From the NCBI GenBank assembly GCA_033439265.1, contig JAVTVX010000008.1:2294001-2358000 (forward strand): 64,000 bases of DNA, given 5' to 3'. This DNA comes from Dillenia suffruticosa (lineage: Eukaryota; Streptophyta; Magnoliopsida; Dilleniales; Dilleniaceae). A program made the translations under genes and the position numbers. Each line of letters begins with the position of its first letter. Positions within the stretch are counted from its first letter, which is position 1. Below the pieces are notes generated by a model. It saw only the letters and a program-made list of their open reading frames with translations, had not been told where the DNA came from and ran no database searches. This document shows, one piece after another, positions 11,865 to 24,400 of the stretch.

Positions 11865-11906
11865 ATGAAGGCGATACGAAGATCGTCGTCTCTCCGCACG
11901 CCCTAG
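11865..11906 (+). promoter_or_regulatory. Possible 13-codon upstream ORF of PI4K alpha
   Basis: An ATG at 11865 opens a 13-codon frame (MKAIRRSSSLRTP) that stops with TAG at 11904-11906, 35 nt before the main start. It lies between two CT repeats that look like 5' UTR. If transcription starts upstream of 11865 it would be a uORF able to dampen translation. The transcript start is not known. Confidence 0.35.
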
Positions 11907-11941
11907 GAATCTTTTTCTGTCTCTCTCTCTCTAGGGTTTCA

Positions 11942-14900
11942 ATGGAAGCTTTGATCGAGCTGTGCGACTTGATTGCGCAAAATCCGGCACAATTCAGCGA
12001 AAAGATCGCGTGGATTTGCAGTCGATGTCCTCCGCCGGAGTTTTTACTCGCCGGATCTCCTAGTATTTCACGGTCTCAGCTAAATGCCGTTCTAGCGATC
12101 GCGAGGTTTCTCTCCAAATGCACTAACAACACCGATCTCCGATCCAAATCTGTCATTCTCGAGTTCATTCGCTCCATTCCGACGTCGTTTAATCTCTCCT
12201 TTTGGCCTCAATCCTTCACAATCGATTCAATTTCTTCCTTTTTCCGTGAATTTTTAAGTTACGTTGAGAAAGCGGCGGACTTGTCACCGGATTTCGAGGC
12301 GGAGATTTCAGGATTCACCGGAGATGTTATAATTACCGCCGTTAATAGTGATTCGGAGATTTCTAGGGTTTTCCTTTTGGCTTTGGCTCACAATTTCTTT
12401 CCAATTCTGCCTTCCGATGCAGAGAGATTGATTCTATTGCTCCTTGATCAATTCATGGTGTCTATTCCGGTTTCTCCGGGAGAAATCACGGTGATGACAC
12501 CGGAAACATCGTCCGCCCAGAGTTCTCCGATGAGTTTGAACCGTTCAAGTCCAGGAAATGAAGTGAGCATAAGCAATGTCTCTGCTTCCTCGAGAGTTAC
12601 AGAGGAGGCGTCAACCGCATCATCAGCAATGAATGGCTGCATCTTAGGGACTAATGATGGTGGAGGAGGAGGAGCATTGAGACAACAAATTGCTAATTTT
12701 GAGGAAGAGTCTCTGGAAAGCTTGGAGAAACAGGAAATCACATTCAAGTTAATTGTACATATGCTCGACAAAGTCACCATTGAAGCTAGTCTTTTGGAGC
12801 GAGTTCGACTTATCGCAAAGAAACAGCTTCAATCTTTGTCAGTTTTTCTGAAGGTATTGCTTACCATTACCTTATTGTTGTATAGTCTTTTAAATTTTTT
12901 CTTTCAAAGTTGCCATTTTTGCATGACTATGAACGGCAAGAAAGCATTGCAATAGAACACATAATTTGTATTGAACACATAGCTGTTTGATTTCTGGCTT
13001 AACATAAAATTCAGGGTCAAAGCTAAATTTTCAGGCATTAAGCCCATTGGAAGACAAATTGTGAAAATTGTTAAACCCCTTTTGTTGCATGGTCTTTTGT
13101 ATTTAATTATAATTTTGAATCGTTTATCTAATTATTAAATAATTCATGGAGCATCTCTACAAAATAATAATTGAGCAGTAACAAAATACTAATCTAACAA
13201 CAACAACACCAAGTGAAGAATATATGAAATATATTTAGTGAATGTTCAATAGTTATCAACAAAGGGTGCACACCCCTTTTGTTGCATGGTCTTTTATATT
13301 CTCTTGTGGTTGCCACATTGTATATACTGCAAGGGGGCATTGCAGTTGTACACATAACTTGTAATAAATGCACCGGGTGTTTGATGGCCAGCTTAATATA
13401 GAAATCTGGGTAAAAGCTAAATTTTCAGGTATTAACACCATTGGATAACACCTTGTGAAAACTGTTGAATATTCAGTAGTTATCAACAAAGGGTGCACAC
13501 CCCCTTTTGTCGGGTGGTCATAAGCTTTTCCTCCTTGTGAAGCATTATCATATGCACAACCTATATTAAACTTAAGGGGTATTTGAAAACTGAGTCAATG
13601 TAAAGGCTGGTGCAATGCTAAATTTTTAGTATCAAGTGGAATTCTAATACACCTGGGTTTTGAGTACTTATAAAGTACGGGGGCAGAAAAGTAAGCATGA
13701 ATTTTATGATCTAATGCCAAATGTAGAAAAATGCCTAATATGTATATGATTGCTGCATGTCAGTAAATTAAAGAAATCTACTCAGCTTTTTTTTTTATTC
13801 AATCCATATATTTATGCTTCGAGCAGTTATATTTTCAGTACTTTGCCCTCGATTAATTCAATGTTCAACTTTCTATTTATCAAGCATGCCCTTAGCTCTT
13901 AAAAACTCGTAATTTTACTCAAATTGCTTTGCCAAACATTCGTTGTGTAATTCAAATTTAAGGGCATTTATAGAATGCAAGAGGACGAATAAATAAAGTA
14001 GTTGTTCTATTGTTGTCTTCTTGTGGCCAGATAAGAAAGCGAGATTGGACAGAACAAGGGCAGCAACTAAAAGCTAGAATTAATAGAAAACTGTCTGTAT
14101 ATCAAGCTGCAGGAAAGTTGAAAATTAAAACTGTTTCATCCCTTGATCAAGAAGGAAAATCCTCGAAGAAGTTGTTGCTTGAGACACTTGCTTTATTGAT
14201 GGATGCTGCAGAAGCATGTCTGCTCTCTGTATGGCGTAAACTTAGAATGTGTGAAGAGCTATTTCATTCCTTGCTTGCTGGAATTTCTCAAATTGCTGTG
14301 TCTCGTGGAGGTCAGCTGCTACGGATTCTGCTCATTCGCCTGAAACCTCTTGTGCTGACCACTTGTGCACAGGTCATTTGAGTACTAACTTTTAAATTTG
14401 CCACTTGATTGAGTTTTAATGAAGTCACTAATTTGTATTCCTCTATATTTCCTTATTTATGAAACAGGCTGAAACATGGGGCAGTGGCCAGGGAGCAATG
14501 TTTGAGAGTGTCTTAAAGACGTGTTGTGAGATTATTGAATTTGGCTGGAGCAAGGACCGGGCTCCAGTGGATACTTTTATCAATGGACTAGCTACAAGTA
14601 TTCGCGAAAGAAATGATTATGAGGAACAGGTTAGTGTTGTTTTGGGTCATGGAGTGCATTATTAGGATTGGGAACTATGTTTGCTCGGTAAGTACTATTT
14701 TTTGGTTGTGTCCTGTTAAAAGTTTCCATTGATTTTTATGTCTATCTTATTGTATGGATTTGCTTCCATGGTTTATTTAGTAATTGGCTTCCCCCCCCTC
14801 CCGGGGGGTTGATACTATTTGGATTCAAAAAGTCAGAAATGACAAATTCCAAAATGGGGTAGTTTCAATGGCATTATAAATTAAAAGATTCCGACATGTC

Positions 14901-17900
14901 CTTTTCTTTAACCAAATTCATGGGGAAGGCAGCAGTTACCGCTAAAATTAACATCTTTGCTTGGTGCACGGAGCTTAACAAGATCGACACAAATGATTAT
15001 TTGTAAAAGTGGAGACCTCTTAAAGCTATTTCCGCAAATGTTTGTCTTATGTGTTATAAGGACTTTGGAACTAGAGACCACTTATTTCTGCATTGATCCG
15101 TTGCTTGGAAGGTGCAGAATCGCCTCTTTGTTATTTGTGATATGACAAGTAGTGGGTCTTAGAACTTTACCTAATCTTGTTTTGATGAATCTTAGAGGCT
15201 TTGGAGGCCGCAAAGGATGCTTTTTTGCTTTGGAAGTGTGTGCTTCCAGTTGTTACTTGTTGTATTTGGATAGAGCATTATGGTCGGATTTTGAGAGTCT
15301 CTCTCCTATACGACATTTTTTTTTTCATTTTGGTCTAATTTGCTTGGGTTCTTAGAAATTATACTATCCTTTTAGTTTTAGGTTTTCTTTTTCTTTGTAT
15401 TGATCATGTCCTAGATGACTTCTCATTCTCTTAGAATTTTCTTGTATTTCTTCTTCTCATAGTTAATTGCTCACAATTAGAGAAAGCACAAAGTGGTGTA
15501 AGCATGAACATCTGTATAAGCAAACAAAAACTCCTTGTCGCTTTGTTCAATATTTGTTTTTCTGGGAAAAAATATATAAATGCATGCATATTATTTTTAG
15601 AAATGTGTTTACTCCAATGTGTTTATTTTGTCCATTATAAATCTTTTATGTCTTACCAAAAGGGACGATGCTTGGTTTCCTATGTGCTTTATAAATGTTT
15701 TAATATTCCAATGCTTTTTATAAATCTTTTATTTTATGACAATATGGTTGTCAGAGTGTTTTATGTGTTTTTACTCATTCAAAAATGGCGGAAGGACTCA
15801 TGTCCTCTGCCACTTGCTTACACAATGAGATTCTTTGCTAATTTTTGAACCTTGACAATCTTATTTACAAAACAAGCAAATTACAGGGGCTTATTTACAC
15901 TTTCCATTTATCTAAACTATCGATTGAAAGAATCATAATATAGATGTAATTAATTGTTTTGCTTCTCTCTCTCTCTCTCCCTCCAAGTTTCTGTTTCTTT
16001 TTGTTATTGAATATAATTTTGGTTAAAGAGGAACAATTGTTGTGTTAAAGGTATATCAAATTTCTGCATAAAGATCTTATGTTTATGCCATGTGGTTCCT
16101 AAATATAATTCTTACTTATCTTCTTTAAAGAAATTATAAAATCTTTTCCATCCAAAAAGGGATCACAAAAATTGTTGTAGAAGCCATTTTTTACTTATTA
16201 TTTTTATTATTATTATAATAAATATTTCACATTAACTTATGCAAGGTTGGTTATGTTGCAGTGTCAGGGATGCCTGTCTCCCTGTTCCTTCCTTTCTCTG
16301 CGATTGTTTATTCTTACGACAGTTTGTTCAGTATATGCTATATTTATGATCTTATGCTGGCCTGATCTTGGTTCCTTGGGAAGCAGATTGGTGAAAACCG
16401 GATCCAGAACCAATCATTGTACTTGGTTCTGAAACGAAACTGGGAAGCAAAGGTTTCAGTTCCAGTTCCTTCCAAGGGATCTGGAACTGGAACCTTAACC
16501 GGAGCCATTCTTGAAAGCGGAACGGGAACTGTGTAACCGAAAACTTCTTTTTTTTTTAATGATGATATGGAATTTGATTTTTGGACAGAGACTTTAAAAT
16601 GTCTCTGCAAACAGAATCTCAATGTTTCTCAATAAATTTTCAATGTCATTTATAATATTTCAATAAAAAATGTAAATCTTATTGTAATAATAACATACTT
16701 GTTAAATAAAGAATGTTCTTTTATTTTATTTTTTAGATTTTAATTTCTGACATCTTTGCAAAATTGTGAGATAAAAAATATTAAATTGAAGCATGAGAAC
16801 CGCAACAGAACCAAACTGGACGAGGTTGAAGGTTCCGGTTCCAGTTCCTCTAACCCTGGAACCAGAACCATGCAGACCCGGTGGTTCCAGAATTGTGGTC
16901 TGGACTAATCTTGTATACCTTGTCATATCCTTTCGTATCAAATGTTGCTACTTATTTGTCTTATGGATTATATTTGTGGGTACTTAAATACCCGTTCTGC
17001 TTGTTTAGTCAATATATTTTCTTTTTCTTTGTCATATATTTTTTTCTCATTGTATTTGTAATGTGGCTTTCTCGACCAATTTCAGGAGAATGGGAAAGAG
17101 AAACAGAGAGTTCCTGTGGTTCAGCTTAACGTCATAAGCCTTCTAGCTGATTTGAATATTGCTGTTAAGAAGTCAGAGGTAGTAGACGTGATACTGCCGT
17201 TCTTTGTTGAGATCCTAGAGGAGGGTGATGCTTCAATTCCTGGCTTACTACGACTCCGAGTACGGAATTCTGTGATCTGAGCATGTATTTTCTTAAATAC
17301 ATTTTCTACAAACATTTGATAACTTGATTTGATCATTTGTCCAGGTTTCTTAACATATTATTGTTGATGATTGCAGCTTCTAGATGCAGTATCTCGTATG
17401 GCGAGTTTAGGTTTTGAGAAATCTTACCGGGAAACAGTTGTTTTGATGACTAGAAGCTACTTGAGCAAACTTTCCAGCGTAGGATCTGCTGAAAGCAAAA
17501 CATTGGCTCCAGAAGCAACTACAGAACGTGTCGAGGTATTTTGTAGAAGTTGAGCTTTGGAATATACTATTTATTTGGTTTATCCATTATTATCATATCA
17601 ATGCTCACTGGTTCAATTACATTCTAGACACTTCCTGCAGGATTTCTTTTAATTGCCAGTGGTCTTACCTGTAGTAAATTGCGATCAGATTACCGTCATC
17701 GTCTACTATCGCTTTGCTCAGATGTAGGCTTGGCTGCAGAGTCAAAAAGTGGAAGGTAGAGTGAGACTTGACTGTGTAGATCATTAGCATGTGATGGTTG
17801 TATCCCATATTTTTAGTTATGATTCTACTAAAGTTCTGCAGTCTAATTGTTGCTTGTAGAAACCATCCGGTTTTTCCTTTCTCTTAGAGCTTATATATGT

Positions 17901-20900
17901 GAAACTCCGCAATTTTCAGGAGTGGAGCAGATTTTCTAGGGCCACTACTTCCTGCAGTTGCTGAAATCTGTTCTGATTTTGATCCTACTGTTGATGTGGA
18001 ACCCTCACTTCTGAAGTTATTTCGCAACTTGTGGTTCTATGTTGTTCTTTTTGGCTTAGCACCACCCATTCAGAAAAGTCAGCCTCCAATGAAGTCGATT
18101 TCTACCACATTAAATAGTGTGGGGAGCATGGGTGCAATTGCTCTTCAAGCTGTGGGTGGACCATACATGTGGAATACTCAATGGTCTTCTGCCATTCAGC
18201 GTATAGCACAAGGAACACCACCATTGGTAAGCTTATCTAACACAATGCCTGCATGGTTTTCTATGCATGTTTTAGTGATGGGAATTCTTATCTTGCTTTT
18301 TCTACATGCTATTAAATGTCTCTTCCTGTAGGTAGGGTCATCATTCCATATTTGGCATGTTAAATCTCTAAGACCGTCTGTGGCTTGGTCGATGAATGCA
18401 TCTGAACCTCTCTTTCTGCAAGCTCTGTAATGTGCTTACGCTGTAAAGGCTTTCCTCTTTCTGTCTGAAATGTATTCTAGAATAAAAAATTGGCAAAAAT
18501 ATTGCTTTGTTTAGGTCTGACCTATGAGCTATGAAGCATGGATAATTCAAAATAGAAGCTGTTTTTGTCCCATATTGGACATGTTGAATGCCAATTTCTT
18601 TTAAGTCAGTTTACAGACTATACATTTCTATGACATTTCAACACTTCAGAGATGCTATGTATGGTCATTATTAGAGGTGGGAGCACTTGTGATGTGGGTG
18701 CATATTTTTTTTTGGTTTAATAAACATCAATATTGTTGTGGGCGAATCTTGGCGCAATGGTAGAGTTGCTCCCTTGTTGACCTCGAGGTCATAGGTTCGA
18801 GACGTACAAACAGCCTCTTTGCAAAAAAAATGCAAGGGAAATGCTATGTACATATACGCCCACGCTCCCCCCACACTAAGTGGGGGAGCACTTTGTGCAC
18901 CGGGTGTGCCCTTTTAATAAACATCAATAATGTTAATTTAGAAATTTTATTATTTAAAAATGTTAGGGATATTTAGGGAAAGAGAGAGAGAGAGCATTTG
19001 GGAAACACATAATACAGTTGCTTGAGAGTGTGGAAAATTGTTGTCTGAACAAATAGGGAGGAGTAAACATGGAGCATGTGAGGGTTTAGATTCCTTATTT
19101 GTAGTAGTGGTAGACTTTGAACTAGTTAGAAACATCCAATGTGGCCTTTACATAGGAAGTGGATAAATACAGAATTAAGAAGTACCACGGGTAATTCTGT
19201 TTGAGGAACTTGTCATGAGTGAGATCAAAGCTTGCACATTGACATAAGACAGGAAATGAAACACACACAACAATACAAAAACAAAAATTTATTCTACTTT
19301 GTATTATAAAATATTTTTCCATGTGTCTAAAAATTGTGTTTGACATTGACATGACAAACGCACAAACATGACTACTACACCCATATTTTTAGGAGTATCC
19401 AACATATAACCAAACTGTTTTTGTTCTCTTAAATAATAACTAGCAGCGGGGTATGCATGTTGTATGTGCTTATGTCTGTGTAATACATTAAAGTGAAAGG
19501 CTATGGCTTAATTGTTTGAAAAGTATCAAAAGGGTAAATATAGTAAAAGTAGTTGCCCCCCAATTTTTTGTATTTATATAACTATTTTTCAAAAGTTGAA
19601 GACGAAGTGTTAATAGTTGACACATTCTACATACAATAATTGAATGTTAGGTTGTGTAATAACTATTAATCCTTTGTCTTCAATTTAACTATTGAATCTA
19701 ATATTTTAGTTGTTCTATCTAGATTCATAAGACACTTCATTTTATTTAAACCTAGTCTCTCTTTTATTAAGCACCATGATGGCTTGAGGAAGAATCTCTT
19801 GATAAATGGTGGATTTGTCCAAATATGGGTAGAGGTTAATAGGACTACCTTTATAAGCGTTAGGTGCTGAGTGGGGTGCAAAAGTTATTAATTTTGGGGG
19901 GGGGTGTTGGTGAAATATCTTCATTCCATTGGTGAGATACATGTGGCAAATTGGTATTTGTTGATGCTTGACTTGGGATGTGGATGCCTCAGTTAAACAT
20001 CCATTGCCTGAACCCCCCTTATATTCAGATTTGAATTAAGAGTTAGCACATGTTTAAGAAGAGAGTTGGGAATGTAATTAATGATGTGCCATGTAGGAGA
20101 AGAACACAATAAGCATTCCTCTTTGATTTGTTAGGCAAGTTTCATCTTGAATTGGATGAGGAGGTTCAATTGCATTCTGAGGATGGAGATCAGATCTGTT
20201 GACATTTTTGACTCTGAAGATTTAACTCACTATACTCGGAATGTAAAGCCAACTAATCTGGTCAAATATATGAATAAGTGGACATTGCATACATTTAACT
20301 TAATCTTATTTGTAAAACGATAGTTTTTACCTTTATTCTATGTATATGCTAACTTCAAATTTGAGTTATCTACCACCCTATTATGTTTATTAATTTAAAA
20401 ATTTTCAAATATATAAATCATTGTGTACATCCAGTAGTTTTAAGTGTTGGAGCAGTATATTAGAAGTGTCTTATTGCAAAGAAAATATTAAACAATGTGG
20501 TTACATCTAAGATGAGTCGACTACGTGTCTTCAAAGTTTTGTTTGGGTGTCATCTGAAAATGTGTCCAATGTGGTCAGCACTAATTTGTAGAAGTCTTGG
20601 GTAACAGGGTCATTTGTATGTGAGGTGAAATTTAAGATTTATGGTTGAAAAATTTTGAATTTGTTTAGAACAATAGAAGAACTAGTTGCTCAAACTTATA
20701 GAGACCTTACAGCTACAAATCTGCAGAGAATAAGAAGAAAGAGATACCAAGCATAACTCCTACCAAATTTGCCTTCAATACATATAACTGAATAATAAAC
20801 TTATAAATCAATCAATTCACTCTACTTTTGTTCTACATCATTCTTAAGCAATCAATATAGAAGAAAAGGACTTAAATCTACTAAAATTGAAAGTGTCTGA

Positions 20901-21457
20901 AGACCTTAGGACTCAAAAACACTCTATGTGGACCGGAGCCTAATATGAATAGAAAGTTCTAAATAAAACTAACGATCCTACAAGAAACTTCTAAAAGACT
21001 CAACTGCAACTATTACTTTTCTTTTTTGATGAATGAGTGCTGACTCAACTGCCAGGTGATCTCTCTCTCTCTCAACTGCAGCAATTACTTCTTACTTGAA
21101 ATGACTAAAAGCATATTAAAAGACTGAAAATACTACCAAGAACACTTCTTATTGGACCAAAAAGGTGTCTTCTTCATTAGTAAACCAGTATTCTTTAAAT
21201 AGGATGCAAAAGATGATTTTGACCAAGCTATGGCTGCCCGATCATTAAAGCTGTGGACATGGAAAGTTGAAGGTCCCGTCCTGCAAGGAGGATGATTTTT
21301 ATGCTTATTCCACTGCCTGTTTCTTGATTTGTGTAAAGTGAGAGCAACATGAGGTTCTATGAGGGTCTTATATGAGGAATATTCTCTGGTTGCTATCTAT
21401 CTGTAGATATTATGATACATACATATATACTACATACACACATATATGCCTGCATAT

Positions 21458-21494
<37 letters not shown>

Positions 21495-24400
21495 TATGTA
21501 TTACATATATGATTACAGTCTTCTATCTTACATATGAAGCGGAGAGCATTTTCTTAGGTGCAGAAGTTTGTGCATTATTTTCAGCAGTTTATGATGAAGT
21601 TTGTTTTACTGAAATATTGGGAATGGAGAGACTAAAGCTGTTATGGCACCCGGGTAGTGTCATGGGCACCCGGGTAGTGTCATGGGTACCCGTGACACTA
21701 CCTGGTCAAAGTTCGAGCCCGAGCTCGGGCTCAGGTTGCTCAGTATCGAGCTCAAGCTCAAGCCTAACTGTGTCGAGCTCGAAAGCTCGACAAGCTACTT
21801 GAGAGATATTAATTTTTTTTAAAATAATTTTTATATATAATTATATTTTTATAAATAATATATATATATATATATAAAATTATGTTTTTAGGTATATTTT
21901 TTTAAATATATTACCTACACTATCCAACGACAATACCCGATGACATTACGTGATGACACGCGACGACACCCGACACTTAGAGCTCGAGCTCGAGCTCACC
22001 TAAAGTATACTCGAGCCGAGCTCGGGTATTGTAATACCCGAGCTCAACCCAGGTGTCATAACAACCCTAGGAGAGATGTGTTATATAAGGACATTTTCCT
22101 TTTTCCCTTAGTATAATCACTTTTTGGTTCTTTGGAGGGAATGAAAGTATCAAATTTTTGTATGGAATGGTTAGTGGAGGCTTCTTTAAGATGACCAAAA
22201 ATATTTGAAATTTTCATGATTTCTTCAATCTCTCTTTTCTTGCTCGCTATGATTTTGTTTGTTTGTTTGTTTGTTTTTTTCCTTGACTGTACGTGATGCT
22301 TTTAATAAATTAGTTTATTTTGCTTGTATGAGAAGATCCAAGTATAACTTGTCTGTTAAGGGACATCCAATACTAAAAAGGTCCTACCATAACTGCATTT
22401 ATTTCTGCCAAAAATATACCAAGTGGTTTAAGGTGCATTGATGCAGGTTGTTAGCTCGGTAAAATGGCTAGAAGATGAGTTGGAACTTAATGCTCTTCAC
22501 AATCCTGGTAGTCGTCAAGGGAGTAGCAATGAGAAAGCTGCTGCATCTCAGAGAGCTGCTCTTTCCGCCGCATTAGGAGGGCGAGTTGAGGTTTCCGCAA
22601 TGAGCACAATTTCAGGTTAAATATCTTTGGTAGCATATTCCAGTGAAATAAGTGCAAAGTTTTAGGTTGCATGAACAATATATTGGAAGTAGCTTGATGG
22701 CTTTTCATGGACCATGGTTACAAATGGAACAGTACTTCTGTTGGATCTTTCTGTGGTTGATTGGTTTGTTTACTGTTTTTTTCTTCCTGTTTCAGGGGTA
22801 AAGGCAACTTATCTCCTTGCTGTATCATTTTTAGAAATTATACGTTTCAACAGCAATGGGGGCATCCTTAATGGTGGGCCTAGCATGAATGCTTCTAGAA
22901 GTGCCTTCAATTGTGCCTTTGAATATCTGAAAACTCCAAATCTTATTCCGGCCGTCTTTCAGTGTTTGACAGCAATGGTTCATAGAGCTTTTGAAACAGC
23001 AGTGCAGTGGCTGGTATGAAAATCACTTTCTAGTTTATAATTGATATGATTACCTTATAAGTGGCAGTTGTCTATGCTTTAAAAAGATGTAGAGGAGCTG
23101 ATTCCTTCGCATTAAACATTTTTACACTTATATGTCCTTTTTCTGCTGTCTGAACATTATTGATTCCTTTTCCTCCTTTGTGAGGGGAGGTTGCGCAGGA
23201 GGATCGGATATCTGACACTGGAAGTGAAGCTGAGGACAGAGAGTCGGCTCTCTCTGCCCATGCCTGCTTTCTCATAAAAAATATGTCCCAGAGGGAAGAT
23301 CACATTCGGGATCTTTCTGTTAACCTGTTAACTCAACTTAGGGATAAGTTTCCACAGGTAAAGCACGGCATTCTCCATTATGCTTGTGATTCAGGCCAAT
23401 GGAGCTGTATGCTTATTTTGTTTGTTAGAGGAAAACGAAGTGTATATTGCCCCCTTAATTTGATAAGTTGATCTAAACCGGTTTTTAATCCATCCATGCA
23501 GATTTTGTGGAATTCTTCCTGTTTGGATTCTCTTTTGTTTTCAGTACGCAATGATTCATCTTCTGCTCTTGTCAATGATCCTGCCTGGATTGCTACCATT
23601 CGTTCTTTGTATCAAAAAGTTGTTCGGGAATGGATTATCAAATCCCTTTCACATGCTCCATGCACTAGCCAGGGTCTCCTTCAGGTTTGATAATTATGCT
23701 GAATATTTCTGCTTGCAGAATTTTGTAGAATGCAGCATTTATTTGCTTTTCTATGCTCCTGTTGCCTAGAAATTAGTCTTCTTCTGAATGTATGGGGCTT
23801 CTAATCATGGATCAAATATTGTCCAAGATTCAGTTCTGAGAGGAGGCTTTGTTTGCTATGCATCTCCCCTCTTGGATTGCTGGTAATTCGTTGAAGTGTT
23901 TGTCCAGTCTACAAAAAAATTTCTACTGGAAAAAAAGCACATTTCTCACTCTTCACTCTGGTGTAGCTCTTCCTCCATTAGTGCTTTATCAGTAGACTAT
24001 TCAAACACCTTTGAATTGGAGACAGATGGGAAAAATAATTACAACCATGATGCTGCTCACAGAATATTAACACTAGTTTTTGTTGTTATCAATCATCAAA
24101 TTGGTATCTAGTGAGGGATATGAGAGTGTTGGAGAGAAGTCTAGCTTGTTAGATAAGAATATTGGCTTTCAGTGGTAACTTTCGTATTAACATAATTGGC
24201 ATTTTGTTATTAGATCTTCCCATTGCATTTACTTCTTGTGGGTTGGTCTCAACCCCTTACTGGTCAGCTTTAAATGCTTTTCCATATATTAGAAAAGATC
24301 CAGCTTGACGTAGGAAATGAGCCTCCACCCCTTGCTATCGAGGCCTTGGACTATGACGTTCTTTTTGTTGCTTATTAGATCCTAAAATTTTATACGATAA

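Noticed and set aside
18738-18913. A tRNA gene suggested by box A and box B
   Set aside because: The flanking duplication and SINE-type 3' end show a retroposon. No cloverleaf with paired acceptor stem is evident.
21509-21802. 97-codon frame in intron 7
   Set aside because: It runs into the MITE and its Ser-rich end comes from the GAGCTC array.
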